Shown piece by piece: positions 15,810 through 23,492 of a DNA stretch of 29,883 nt. Below the pieces are notes generated by a model. That model ran no database searches, had not been told where the DNA came from, and saw only the letters and a list, made by a program, of their open reading frames with translations. Position 1 is the stretch's first letter. The number at the start of each line of letters is the position of its first letter. Made by a program: the position numbers and the translations under genes. This DNA is from Dehalococcoidales bacterium (GTDB taxonomy: Bacteria; Chloroflexota; Dehalococcoidia; Dehalococcoidales; Fen-1064): positions 1 through 29,883 of the forward strand of contig JAQTPO010000007.1 in NCBI GenBank assembly GCA_028712845.1, written 5' to 3'.

Positions 15810-15897
15810 TTGCGAGACCGCCGCAGGCGGGCGCGGCAATCTCTGGGGGGGAAACCCCCACGCCACTCTGAGCTTGCTTCGTTATGCCCGCAATGAC
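15810..15897. repeat. Dispersed inverted-repeat element, copy 1
   Basis: Lies between the convergent DUF2851 and tsaD genes. Ends TTGCGAG (15810-15816) and CGCAATGAC (15889-15897); inner arms GGCAATCTC (15835-15843) and GAGCTTGC (15870-15877). Two extra hairpins are nested: CCGCC/GGCGG near 15819-15830 and a G-run/C-run pair around AAA near 15845-15859. It shares its arms and their order with elements at 17020 and 19189. The remainder of the spacer 15727-15957 holds nothing I can name. Confidence 0.65.
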
Positions 15898-15957
15898 GCT
15901 GGAGGAGATTCTGTGTTCGGCAGGCTGAGATGCCTGCTTTGCATTTTACCCGGTTTG

Positions 15958-16935
15958 TCACGCCAGCTTCAAATTCGGTATCACATCTAAAGACAGTTCG
16001 CTGGTTTTACCGGACTGAAAACGGTAGCAGCCGCAGGCGGCAATCATGGCGGCATTATCCGTGCACAGTATGATTGGGGGAATTAGCACTGGCAGATAGG
16101 AACGGGTCAGCAGTGTCTGGCGCAGGTGTTTATTCGCGGCAACCCCACCTGCCAGCAGGATTTGCCGGGCATTATATTCCTGGGCGGTAGCGATGGTTTT
16201 CGTTACCAGTACATCGACGACTGCCGACTGAAAACTGGCGGCAACATCTGCCTTGTTGATTGTTTTATCTTCTGCGACCAGTCGTAAGAGCGATGATTTG
16301 ATACCGCTGAAACTGAAATCGTTGGTGCCTTTAATCCATGATTTGGGAAGCGGGATGATGGCTCTGCCGTTTACGGCGGCTTTCTCGATTACCGGTCCCC
16401 CGGGATAACCCAGGTCCAGCAGGCGGGCGGCTTTATCGAAGGCTTCACCGGCGGCATCGTCGCGCGTCCGTCCCAGCAGGGTATAGTCGCCGTGTCCTTT
16501 CATCAGGACGAGGTCGCTGTGCCCGCCGGAGACGATGAGACAGACTAAAGGGAACTCCGGTTTTTTATCGGTGAGCCAGTTGGCATAGATATGCCCTTCA
16601 AGGTGATTGATGCCGATGAGCGGGAGATTCTGCGCAAAACTGATGGCTTTGGCGACATTGACCCCGGTGAGCAGGGAGCCTGCCAACCCGGGACCATTGG
16701 TGACTGCAATTGCGCCCAAGTCCTGCCAGCCGACCCCCGCCTTGCCCATCGCCGATTGAATGATGGGGATGATGCTCAGGGTGTGTTGCCGGGAAGCGAC
16801 TTCCGGGACAATGCCTCCGTAACGCGCGTGGATTTCCACCTGCGAGGCAATTTCATTGGAAAGGATTTTTACGCCGTCTTCCACCACGGCGGCGGCAGTC
16901 TCGTCACAGGATGTTTCGATGCCAAATATTTTCAT
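15958..16935 (-). CDS. tsaD: tRNA N6-adenosine threonylcarbamoyltransferase
   Basis: Transfers threonylcarbamoyl from its adenylate to A37 of ANN-decoding tRNAs, together with TsaB and TsaE (not in this window). 325 residues, of the normal Kae1/TsaD length. Seen: N-terminal [14 protein letters not shown], the metal histidines His111 and His115 ([11 protein letters not shown]), GGHSDLVL (138-145), and the C-terminal metal Asp293 ([10 protein letters not shown]). The start is the ATG eight bases after a -10 box, so the mRNA may have no leader; no Shine-Dalgarno site is visible. Convergent with DUF2851. Confidence 0.97.
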   Translation of the reverse strand: MKIFGIETSCDETAAAVVEDGVKILSNEIASQVEIHARYGGIVPEVASRQHTLSIIPIIQSAMGKAGVGWQDLGAIAVTNGPGLAGSLLTGVNVAKAISFAQNLPLIGINHLEGHIYANWLTDKKPEFPLVCLIVSGGHSDLVLMKGHGDYTLLGRTRDDAAGEAFDKAARLLDLGYPGGPVIEKAAVNGRAIIPLPKSWIKGTNDFSFSGIKSSLLRLVAEDKTINKADVAASFQSAVVDVLVTKTIATAQEYNARQILLAGGVAANKHLRQTLLTRSYLPVLIPPIILCTDNAAMIAACGCYRFQSGKTSELSLDVIPNLKLA

Positions 16936-16943
16936 ACGATTTG

Positions 16944-16952
16944 ATTATAACA
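16944..16952 (-). promoter_or_regulatory. Extended -10 promoter of tsaD, probably leaderless
   Basis: Minus strand: TGT followed by TATAAT (16952-16944), a TGn extended -10. No -35 box fits. The -10 ends eight bases before the tsaD ATG, so transcription should begin at or within a base or two of the start codon. Confidence 0.55.
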
Positions 16953-17019
16953 TAAGAGAAAAGAAAGCCACGGATTTGGGACACTTGCCTTTGTGTGCAA
17001 ACAAAAACAAGAAAACATG

Positions 17020-17144
17020 ACCATTGCGAGTCCTTCCACTGAAGGACGTGGCAATCTCTGCGGGACAACGGAGTTATGCAAAAGCGAGATTGCTTCGGGT
17101 ACGGAGTTTACCCTGAGAATGACGAAGGGTATCCTCGCAATGGT
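17020..17144. repeat. Dispersed inverted-repeat element, copy 2 (best preserved)
   Basis: A 125-base element with perfect 11-base terminal inverted repeats, ACCATTGCGAG (17020-17030) and CTCGCAATGGT (17134-17144). Inner arms GCAATCTC (17051-17058) and GAGATTGC (17086-17093) are perfect 8-base complements. A small CCTTC/GAAGG hairpin is at 17032-17045. No coding capacity for a transposase, so it would be a non-autonomous (MITE-like) or REP-like element. Confidence 0.75.
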
Positions 17145-17177
17145 ACAGGCAACCAGAACTAGAGAAAACCACGGATT

Positions 17178-17206
17178 TTGACAGTCTGCGTCCTGATTGC
17201 TATGAT
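17178..17206 (+). promoter_or_regulatory. Sigma-70 promoter of the CorC-type gene
   Basis: Consensus -35 TTGACA (17178-17183), 17-base spacer, -10 TATGAT (17201-17206). Predicted start near 17213, leader about 44 bases with GGAGG at 17242-17246 and ATG at 17257. It lies just downstream of the inverted-repeat element. Confidence 0.7.
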
Positions 17207-17256
17207 GGCATTGCAAGTGGTGGTGTCTTTTCCCCGAAATTGGAGGATTTGCTGAC

Positions 17257-18534
17257 ATGAATGAAGTGAATGTTGTGTATTATATTGTATTCGTCGTTTG
17301 TTTGTTGCTTGCGGCATTCTTCTGCAGCGCGGAGACGGCTTTCATTGGCATACAAAACCTCCGTCTTCAGCATCTTATCCGCACAGGGAATCGGGCGGCA
17401 AAGATTGCTGCCCGCATCGTTCAGAAACCCGAGAAGTTTCTCGCCACAGTCCTTTTCGGGATAAACCTGTTCGAGACAGCCGTCGCTACTATCGGCACCA
17501 TTATCGCGGTCTCTTTCTGGGGCGAAAACCTCGGAGCAGTTTTTGCGACCATCATTATTACAATATTGACCTTGGTTATTGCCGAACTTATTCCAAAGAG
17601 TCTGGCCGCCCGGCATGCTGAAAAATTAGCGCTGGCTTATGCACGACCGATAGAGGTGATTTCGATAGTCCTGTATCCCATTGTTTTTGTACTGAGTCAT
17701 ATCGGTATCAGGATGACCAAGCTGACGAGTGATTATGCTGCGGTCAAACCGACGATGAGCGAAGAGGAGTTTCGTACGGCTATCGATATCGGGGAGGAAG
17801 AAGGAGTAGTGGGGGAGAGTGCCGCCGAAATGCTCCACAACGTCTTTGATTTCACGGACAGTACTGCCCGCGAGGTGATGATACCGCGCCCGGATGTCGT
17901 CTTTATCGAGAAAGGTGCCACCATCAAAGATTTTCTGGCGGTTTATGCCGAATCCCCGTTATCCCGCTTTCCGGTCTTCGAGGGGAACAGGGATAATGTT
18001 ATCGGCATTCTCTCGACAAAAGATATCCTGATGGCGCTGGCAAAGGATGAGGTAACTAGAGAGAGTATTGTCGATAAATATATGCGCCCTGCCTATTTTG
18101 CGCCCGAAACAAAGCATACCGGCGAGCTTTTCCGTGAAATGGGCGAAAAAAATATCCATTTGTCTGTGATTGTGGATGAGTTCGGCGGCACGTCCGGTGT
18201 GGTCACCATCGACCAGCTTGTAGCTGAAATTATGGGGCCGATGGGTGATGAATTTACCCCGCTAGAAAAAGACTTCGAGGTTATCGATGCCCATACTTAT
18301 GAAATCGATGGCAGTATGCGCATCGATGAAGCTAACGAAGAGATGCAGTTGAATCTGCCTGAAGGTGACTATGAAACGGTGGCAGGTTTTATCCTCAGCC
18401 ACATGAGAAGGATACCGAAAACCAACGAACAGATAAGATATAAAGACCTGAAAATCATCATCAAAGAAATGCAGGGCGCTAAAATCGAACGCATATTGGT
18501 GACCAGGGAGAGCCATGTTACGCCTCAGAGTTAG
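17257..18534 (+). CDS. Hemolysin family / CNNM-CorC type membrane protein with CBS pair
   Basis: A 425-residue inner-membrane protein. Order: CNNM (DUF21) transmembrane domain with about four hydrophobic segments (roughly 5-27, 62-86, 91-112, 130-150) and the conserved FFCSAETAF (21-29) and IAELIPKSLAAR (108-119); two CBS domains (about 205-265 and 270-330, the second with SVIVDEFGGTSGVVT at 303-317); C-terminal CorC_HlyC domain (about 340-420). Members act in Mg2+ or Co2+ efflux, and the CBS pair binds ATP-Mg; the old hemolysin name is not evidence of toxin activity. It is the first gene of its unit, with a strong promoter, and overlaps the following DUF2344 gene by 20 bases. Confidence 0.92.
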   Translation: MNEVNVVYYIVFVVCLLLAAFFCSAETAFIGIQNLRLQHLIRTGNRAAKIAARIVQKPEKFLATVLFGINLFETAVATIGTIIAVSFWGENLGAVFATIIITILTLVIAELIPKSLAARHAEKLALAYARPIEVISIVLYPIVFVLSHIGIRMTKLTSDYAAVKPTMSEEEFRTAIDIGEEEGVVGESAAEMLHNVFDFTDSTAREVMIPRPDVVFIEKGATIKDFLAVYAESPLSRFPVFEGNRDNVIGILSTKDILMALAKDEVTRESIVDKYMRPAYFAPETKHTGELFREMGEKNIHLSVIVDEFGGTSGVVTIDQLVAEIMGPMGDEFTPLEKDFEVIDAHTYEIDGSMRIDEANEEMQLNLPEGDYETVAGFILSHMRRIPKTNEQIRYKDLKIIIKEMQGAKIERILVTRESHVTPQS

Positions 18535-19165
18535 ATTCTGCCGTGGGGAAGAGTTGAAGTTTATTTCCCATCTTGATATTATCCGTCTCTGGGTGAGGGC
18601 ATTACGGCGCGCCCGGATTCCGCTGGAATATTCCGAAGGGTTTTCTCCGCATCCCCGGATTTCACTGGCGGTCCCGCTTTCGGTGGGAGTTACTGCCGAT
18701 AGCGAATTGATGGATATTTTCATCGGTAAGGCAGTCTCGCCGCACTGGTTTATGGACACGGTAAATAGACAACTGCCGGATGGTCTGAAAGTGCTGGAGG
18801 CTTCGCCCATCGGTATAAACGTGCCGTCTTTACAGTCGCAGGTGCGCTTTACCCAGTATCAGGTTGAGGTGGAAACCGAAAAAAACGCGGAAGAAATCAG
18901 ATTGATGATTGACCGCTTGCTCTCGGCGGAAAGCTTGCCTTGGCATCATGAGCGTGACACGGGTCGCAGAAGTTATGACCTCAGGGCTTTGATTGACGAT
19001 ATCTGGCTGGTAGATTCCGAACAGTCCTCCCGCACCCTGGGTATGATATTGAGGTGTGATGAAGGTGGTTCCGGCAGACCTGAACAGGTTACGATTGCGC
19101 TGGGATTTCAGGAATATCCGAAATCAATCAGGCGCGTCAAGTTACTGCTAGGCTCGCACAGGTAA
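18515..19165 (+). CDS. DUF2344 (TIGR03936) radical-SAM-associated protein
   Basis: A 216-residue protein of the DUF2344 family, recognisable from the N-terminal RVRFCRGEELKFISHLDI and the conserved RARIPLEYSEGFSPHPRIS (32-50) followed by APL-like AVPLSVGVTAD. Such domains usually sit at the C-terminus of, or next to, a B12-binding radical SAM protein (TIGR03960); no radical SAM gene is in this window, so here it stands alone. Function is unknown, though an RNA-modification role has been discussed for the family. It overlaps the upstream CorC-type gene by 20 bases in another frame, with AGGGAG just before its ATG, so it is probably translationally coupled to it. Confidence 0.88.
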   Translation: MLRLRVRFCRGEELKFISHLDIIRLWVRALRRARIPLEYSEGFSPHPRISLAVPLSVGVTADSELMDIFIGKAVSPHWFMDTVNRQLPDGLKVLEASPIGINVPSLQSQVRFTQYQVEVETEKNAEEIRLMIDRLLSAESLPWHHERDTGRRSYDLRALIDDIWLVDSEQSSRTLGMILRCDEGGSGRPEQVTIALGFQEYPKSIRRVKLLLGSHR

Positions 19166-19188
19166 ACGACTTTGAAGGATGATAAATA

Positions 19189-19271
19189 GTCATTACGGGG
19201 CAGGCAGTGGCAATCTAAAGGCGGAGAGGTTCCCCACTCCCCGAGATTGCTTCGCTAAAGCTCGCAATGAC
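19189..19271. repeat. Dispersed inverted-repeat element, copy 3
   Basis: Ends GTCATTACG (19189-19197) and CTCGCAATGAC (19261-19271), an imperfect inverted repeat; inner arms GGCAATCT (19209-19216) and GAGATTGC (19243-19250). It lies between the DUF2344 stop and tilS. Its right end contains an ATG (19267) in frame with tilS, which is better explained as repeat sequence than as the start. Confidence 0.65.
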
Positions 19272-19302
19272 ATTGAGGGAGCATAACACACTCAGAACAT
19301 TT

Positions 19303-20736
19303 ATGCCTAAAAAACACACAGACAAACCATCGTTAGAAGAAAGAGTCTCGGGGTTTATTGAAGAACATCGTTTGACATCCCGGCGGCATGTGCTACTGGT
19401 GGCGGTGTCCGGCGGGCAGGACTCGGTCTGCCTGCTTCATATTCTGCATAGTTTGCAATCCTCGCTTGGCATTAAACTACATGTGGCTCACCTCGACCAT
19501 CAACTGCGCGGGGCTGAGTCTGAAGCCGATGCCCGTTATGTCGCCGGATTGGCAAAAAGCCTTGGTGTTCCTGCTACCATCGGGCGTCGTGATGTCCGCC
19601 TGTATCAGAAAGAACACGGCATTTCGTTAGAAGAGGCGGCGCGTGAGGTAAGGTATGGTTTCCTGACGGAGGTTGCGGCTTCCATCGGGGCCGACCGCGT
19701 GGCAGTGGGGCACACTCTCGATGACCACGTGGAGACAATCCTTTTACATCTGGTCAGAGGCAGCGGCACGCGGGGTTTACGCGGCTTACAGCCAATCATC
19801 CGCTGGCAATCGTCAGGGGGTACATTAACGGTTGTGCGTCCTCTGCTTAAAGTACGCCGTGAAGAAACAGCGGAATACTGCATAAATCATCAACTTCAGC
19901 CGTGTATGGATGCTACCAACCTTTCGCTGATTCCTTTACGAAACAGGGTCAGGCTTGAGCTACTGCCTTTATTAAAAAGCTATAATCCGCAGGTTATTAC
20001 TGCGCTATTGCGCACGGCTTATCTTGCCGGTGATGATATCGACTATCTGGAAAAAGAGGCGCATCGCTTGTGGCGGAGAGTTGCCAGTCAGCAAGGCGGA
20101 ACAATCATTCTGGATAAAGAAGCCTTTCTCAAATGGTCATCCAGCATGCAGCGGTATCTGCTCAGAATAGCGCTTGAAAAATTGGTAGGCAATCTCAGGG
20201 ATATTGAAGCGCGCCACATCGAGGAATTGATGGAAGCTTTAACTAAACCGTCTGGCAAACAAATCAGTCTGCCATATGGACTGGTTTTTACGGTTGACTA
20301 TAGCCGCTATCTTCTGGGCAAGGACCCGACTGCCCTGTCTCCGTTTCCTGTTTTAGACGGGGAATACTTAATTAAAATTCCGGGCAAAACTATCATCCCC
20401 GGCTGGTACATTCAGGCAAAAATCATCAAAGTCGGTGAGGCGGGTAGCGCCGATGATAATTTCACGGCGCACTTTGATTATGCCGGTGTTAGTGGACAAC
20501 TAGTCGTGCGTCCCCGTAAACGCGGCGACCGTTTTCAGCCTCTGGGGATGAAAGAGACAAAAAAACTGGGAGAGTTCATGCTCGATGCCAGAATCCCGCG
20601 CGATTGGCGTGCTTGCCTTCCCATTGTATGTTCAGGGGAGAAGGTATTATGGGTGATGGGGTATCGTATCGATGAAAGGGTGAAGGTTACAGAGGAAACG
20701 GAGCGGGTTCTGCGCCTTAAGTTCGAGCGGATTTAA
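19303..20736 (+). CDS. tilS: tRNA(Ile)-lysidine synthase
   Basis: Converts C34 of the CAU-anticodon isoleucine tRNA to lysidine using ATP and lysine. 477 residues from ATG 19303. Seen: PP-loop LLVAVSGGQDSVCLL (SGGQDS at 36-41), HLDHQLRGAESEADARYV, GHTLDDHVETILLHLVRGSGTRGLRGL, RNRVRLELLPLL, and a C-terminal TilS substrate domain ending around RKRGDRFQPLGM...KKLGEFMLDARIPR, so this is the full-length type. An in-frame ATG at 19267 lies inside an inverted-repeat element and is rejected; 19303 has only a weak ribosome site, so the exact start is uncertain. The gene does not overlap neighbours and may be read through from the CorC unit. Confidence 0.95.
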   Translation: MPKKHTDKPSLEERVSGFIEEHRLTSRRHVLLVAVSGGQDSVCLLHILHSLQSSLGIKLHVAHLDHQLRGAESEADARYVAGLAKSLGVPATIGRRDVRLYQKEHGISLEEAAREVRYGFLTEVAASIGADRVAVGHTLDDHVETILLHLVRGSGTRGLRGLQPIIRWQSSGGTLTVVRPLLKVRREETAEYCINHQLQPCMDATNLSLIPLRNRVRLELLPLLKSYNPQVITALLRTAYLAGDDIDYLEKEAHRLWRRVASQQGGTIILDKEAFLKWSSSMQRYLLRIALEKLVGNLRDIEARHIEELMEALTKPSGKQISLPYGLVFTVDYSRYLLGKDPTALSPFPVLDGEYLIKIPGKTIIPGWYIQAKIIKVGEAGSADDNFTAHFDYAGVSGQLVVRPRKRGDRFQPLGMKETKKLGEFMLDARIPRDWRACLPIVCSGEKVLWVMGYRIDERVKVTEETERVLRLKFERI

Positions 20737-20766
20737 TGTTCCCCCGATTTTGTGATACGATTAAAT

Positions 20767-20795
20767 TTGCCATTATTCGGTAATGGTGGTAATAT
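20767..20795 (+). promoter_or_regulatory. Candidate promoter before the acyl-CoA synthetase beta-like gene
   Basis: -35 TTGCCA (20767-20772), 17-base spacer, -10 TAATAT (20790-20795); start near 20802 and a leader of about 33 bases with GGAGGG before the ATG. The same stretch contains CCATTA-TTCGG-TAATGG (20770-20786) followed nine bases later by TTTTTT, so a weak terminator for tilS is the competing reading. Confidence 0.4.
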
Positions 20796-20835
20796 TTTTT
20801 AGATTGACCATTGAAATCGGATTGGAGGGTATGTA

Positions 20836-21537
20836 ATGGCTGGGCAAAAGATAATTGAGAAAGCAAGAAAAGAAGGCAGGACCCTGCTGACAGAAATAGA
20901 AGCCAAAGAGCTTTTGAAAGGGGCAGGAATAAACGTGGTGGAAACCAAACTGGCGGCTACCAAAGAACAGGCGGTCGCCACCGCTCAGAAACTTGGTTTT
21001 CCGGTGGCGTTGAAAATCGCCTCAGCCGATGTCGTGCATAAGAGCGACGCCGGCGGTGTGAAACTTGGTTTGAAAACCGCCGCTCAGGTGGGCAAAGCCT
21101 ATGATGACATTATGAAATCCATCAAAAAGGCATTCCCCAATGCCAAGATTGAAGGTGTCTCCGTGCAGACGATGGCGAAACCCGGAGTTGAAGTCATCAT
21201 CGGCATGTCTAAAGATGCCCAGTTCGGGCCCGTCTTGATGTTCGGTCTCGGCGGCGTGCTTGTGGAAATTCTGAAAGATGTTTCTTTCAGAATTGTGCCT
21301 TTGTTGAAACGCGACGCTAAAGAAATGGTTAGAGATATCAAGGGCTTCCCACTGTTGCAAGGGTACCGCGGCTCCGAGCCGGTGGATGTCGAAAACATGG
21401 AGAATATGCTGCTCAAAGTCTCTGAGTTCGTGGAAAAAACACCTGAAGTTAAAGAGCTTGACCTGAACCCCATCTTTGCTTATAAAGACGGTGCGATAGC
21501 GGTTGATGCCAGAGTAATACTGGAGAAAGCCGCCTAG
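20836..21537 (+). CDS. ADP-forming acyl-CoA synthetase, beta-like ATP-grasp subunit
   Basis: A 233-residue ATP-grasp_5 protein matching the beta subunit of ADP-forming acetyl-CoA synthetases in length and motifs: LTEIEAKELLKGAGI (18-32), FPVALKIASADVVHKSDAGGV with the conserved His68, FGPVLMFGLGGVLVEILKDVSFR, and ELDLNPIFAY near the end. In two-subunit enzymes this part binds ADP/ATP and receives the phosphoryl group from the alpha-subunit histidine. No alpha subunit (CoA-binding and ligase-like domains) is adjacent; the 894-residue fusion at 3420-6104 carries its own. It could pair with a distant alpha, or have another role. The start has GGAGGG six bases upstream. An iron-sulfur flavoprotein gene follows after 14 bases. 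Confidence 0.9.
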   Translation: MAGQKIIEKARKEGRTLLTEIEAKELLKGAGINVVETKLAATKEQAVATAQKLGFPVALKIASADVVHKSDAGGVKLGLKTAAQVGKAYDDIMKSIKKAFPNAKIEGVSVQTMAKPGVEVIIGMSKDAQFGPVLMFGLGGVLVEILKDVSFRIVPLLKRDAKEMVRDIKGFPLLQGYRGSEPVDVENMENMLLKVSEFVEKTPEVKELDLNPIFAYKDGAIAVDARVILEKAA

Positions 21538-21551
21538 TCTGCGGGTCGATT

Positions 21552-22106
21552 ATGAAAGTTATTGGTATCTGTTGCAGCCCGCGAAAAGGCGGTAACACCG
21601 AAGCTCTGATACAAATAGCGTTAGAGAGTGCCCGCGCCGAAGGCGCCGAAACAGAGCTTGTTACGCTGGCAGACAAGAAGATTTCTTTCTGTGATGGCTG
21701 TTATTCCTGCCACAAGACCGGACATTGCCACATCAAGGATGACATCGAGCCGCTTTATGACAAGATGTGGCAGGCGGACGGCATCATCTTCGGCACGCCT
21801 GTTTATTTCTGGAATGTCACAGGGCAAGCTAAAACGCTCATCGACCGCACTTTTGCCTATTCCAGAGAAAAGAATCTGTGGAATAAACCGGCGGGCGCAA
21901 TACTTGTTCACGGAAGTTACGGCAGCACCGCCGCCCTCGCCGCGATTTATAATTTCTTTGCCGGCCACAAGATGGTGATTGTGGGTAATGCTGTCGGCGT
22001 GGGCAGGGACAGAGGTGCGGTGAAATCAGATGCAAAAGGTATGGCAAACGCCGCCGCGCTGGGCAAAACAGTCGTGAGGTATCTTAAGACGGGAAAAATC
22101 GTCTAA
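21552..22106 (+). CDS. Iron-sulfur flavoprotein / NADPH-dependent FMN reductase family
   Basis: A 184-residue flavodoxin-fold redox protein. Seen: FMN phosphate loop CCSPRKGGNTE (7-17), then the compact cysteine motif CDGCYSCHKTGHC (Cys47, 50, 53, 59; CX2CX2CX5C), which in archaeal and clostridial Isf proteins binds a 4Fe-4S cluster, then GIIFGTPVYFWNVTGQAK, the second FMN segment. Likely an FMN plus 4Fe-4S electron carrier for oxygen or peroxide removal or for anaerobic electron transfer. The ribosome site is weak and the gene is 14 bases from the acyl-CoA synthetase beta-like gene, so the two are probably one transcript, ended by the strong terminator at 22130. Confidence 0.9.
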   Translation: MKVIGICCSPRKGGNTEALIQIALESARAEGAETELVTLADKKISFCDGCYSCHKTGHCHIKDDIEPLYDKMWQADGIIFGTPVYFWNVTGQAKTLIDRTFAYSREKNLWNKPAGAILVHGSYGSTAALAAIYNFFAGHKMVIVGNAVGVGRDRGAVKSDAKGMANAAALGKTVVRYLKTGKIV

Positions 22107-22129
22107 CTTTATCCGAAAGATTTATTTAA

Positions 22130-22162
22130 GGGGGGTCACTACAAAATTGACCCCCCTCTTTT
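22130..22162 (+). terminator. Strong intrinsic terminator
   Basis: Perfect 9-base-pair stem GGGGGGTCA (22130-22138), nine-base loop, TGACCCCCC (22148-22156), then TCTTTT (22157-22162). It ends the transcript of the acyl-CoA synthetase beta-like and flavoprotein genes, 24 bases after the stop, ahead of the convergent glycosyltransferase gene. Confidence 0.85.
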
Positions 22163-22234
22163 GTGTCACTGACTGCAAATCACGCAGAGGCATTTAGCGG
22201 TATATCGGTTTTGCCTGCTGTAGATTACAGGTTC

Positions 22235-23416
22235 CTAATTATAGACAAATGTTCCCCACCAATAAGTTAAAGGCGATATGATAAAGAAAAAGGCTAAATG
22301 AGCCAACAGGTAAACCATAACGATTGATAACATTACCCATCGGAGTTTACCTCTCTCCCTTAATTCCCATATCCGTACCAGTTGAGTAATGACCATTCCC
22401 AACCCGATGCAGATTGCTCCCAGGGCATGATAGAGGTAATACGGATAGGTTACCCTATCGGTGATTAAAACTACCGGTATCCAGATTAGATAAATCGCTA
22501 TGAACCAGAGCACCCCGAAGAGTCCGCCATCACTGCGCTTGATTGCTTTGACGAGCATGTAAATCATAATGGGGATAGCAAGAAACAAGACAGTATAACT
22601 GATTACCCCCAGATAATTAGGCTTGAATGTGTAAGGAGTCAGGTCATACCGGAAAAGCCATTCCCACGGCGGTGAAGCATAAGTATTCTCAACTGTAGCA
22701 AAGGTTAGGCTGCTGCTTGACTTCAGCATCGTCCAGATGCGCGCCAGAGGGTTCATCAATTTGTGAAAGACATATAAATCAGTCAGCGGCATCAAAAAGA
22801 TGAAGAAAACCGGCGCGAAAACTACCAACCCGAAAAATTCCCATATCCGGTCTCGCCTGACAATCAGCCAGTGTAGTGCGATGACGATAATTGCCAGGGC
22901 GCCGTTAAGCTTGGCTAGCGCGCTGAGTGCCACCATAATTCCGGATGCAGGGTAATTACCTCTGAGGTACAACCAAAAAGCCGCTAATGTGAATGTCAGA
23001 CAGGGGACATCCAGCATTGCCATACCGGCAAAAACAAAGGCAAGGTTCTCAAATGCCAGCAGAAAAGTAGCCAGGTATGAGGCTCTTCGTGACAGGGAGA
23101 GATTGCGGCAGATGAGGTAAAAAAGGACGATGCTGATGGCTCCCAGTATCACAGAGAAAAATCGCCAGCCAAGCGGATTATCCCCGAAAATCAGCATGCC
23201 GGAGATGACGAAAAGCTTACCCAGTGAAGGATGTTCCGCGCGGATGGTTTCACTGCCATTGATAATTGTCCTTGCATCGGTTACGTAGTGGACTTCATCG
23301 AACACTGTTTTATCGGGTATGTTGATGATGCTGAAGTGCGCTGCCAGTATAATTACTACGAGCAGGCAGAGCCAGGTATATTCCCATTTGCTTAGTCGAT
23401 GTAGCAGCCGTTTCAA
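22235..23416 (-). CDS. PMT-type (GT39-like) phospholipid-linked-sugar membrane glycosyltransferase
   Basis: A 393-residue polytopic membrane protein of the dolichyl-phosphate-mannose-protein mannosyltransferase group. Seen: an N-terminal transmembrane helix (about 14-31), then an extracytoplasmic loop with the acidic pair FDEVHY (Asp40-Glu41), the expected catalytic site, and AEHPSLGKL (60-68), followed by about nine more hydrophobic segments. It would take a sugar from a polyprenyl-phosphate donor and place it on a protein or lipid outside the membrane. It is shorter than typical PMTs (over 500), lacking a C-terminal extension. The start is a TTG at 23416 with a weak GGAA upstream. It follows the GT2/GtrA gene by 76 bases on the same strand; that gene could supply its donor. 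Confidence 0.87.
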   Translation of the reverse strand: MKRLLHRLSKWEYTWLCLLVVIILAAHFSIINIPDKTVFDEVHYVTDARTIINGSETIRAEHPSLGKLFVISGMLIFGDNPLGWRFFSVILGAISIVLFYLICRNLSLSRRASYLATFLLAFENLAFVFAGMAMLDVPCLTFTLAAFWLYLRGNYPASGIMVALSALAKLNGALAIIVIALHWLIVRRDRIWEFFGLVVFAPVFFIFLMPLTDLYVFHKLMNPLARIWTMLKSSSSLTFATVENTYASPPWEWLFRYDLTPYTFKPNYLGVISYTVLFLAIPIMIYMLVKAIKRSDGGLFGVLWFIAIYLIWIPVVLITDRVTYPYYLYHALGAICIGLGMVITQLVRIWELRERGKLRWVMLSIVMVYLLAHLAFFFIISPLTYWWGTFVYN

Positions 23417-23492
23417 ATTATTTTTCCGCGTTTTTCATGTTTTACAGATAATCCTACGGTATAACCTGAGCTATGTAAATACAGCACTGATA

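Larger units (their letters stand above)
16936..17256. other. Divergent spacer between tsaD and the CorC-type gene
   Basis: A 321-base spacer without a gene. From left to right it holds the tsaD extended -10 promoter (16944-16952), a short unremarkable stretch, a dispersed inverted-repeat element (17020-17144), the plus-strand promoter (17178-17206) and the GGAGG of the next gene (17242-17246). Short open frames here overlap the repeat and are not credible. Confidence 0.7.

Noticed and set aside
17257..18534. Hemolysin function for the CNNM/CBS protein
   Set aside because: The hemolysin name is historical; domain content fits a divalent-cation efflux protein.
19267..19302. ATG at 19267 as the start of tilS
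   Set aside because: It is part of the right arm of an inverted-repeat element (CTCGCAATGAC), and the residues it adds do not look like TilS. The ATG at 19303 is preferred.
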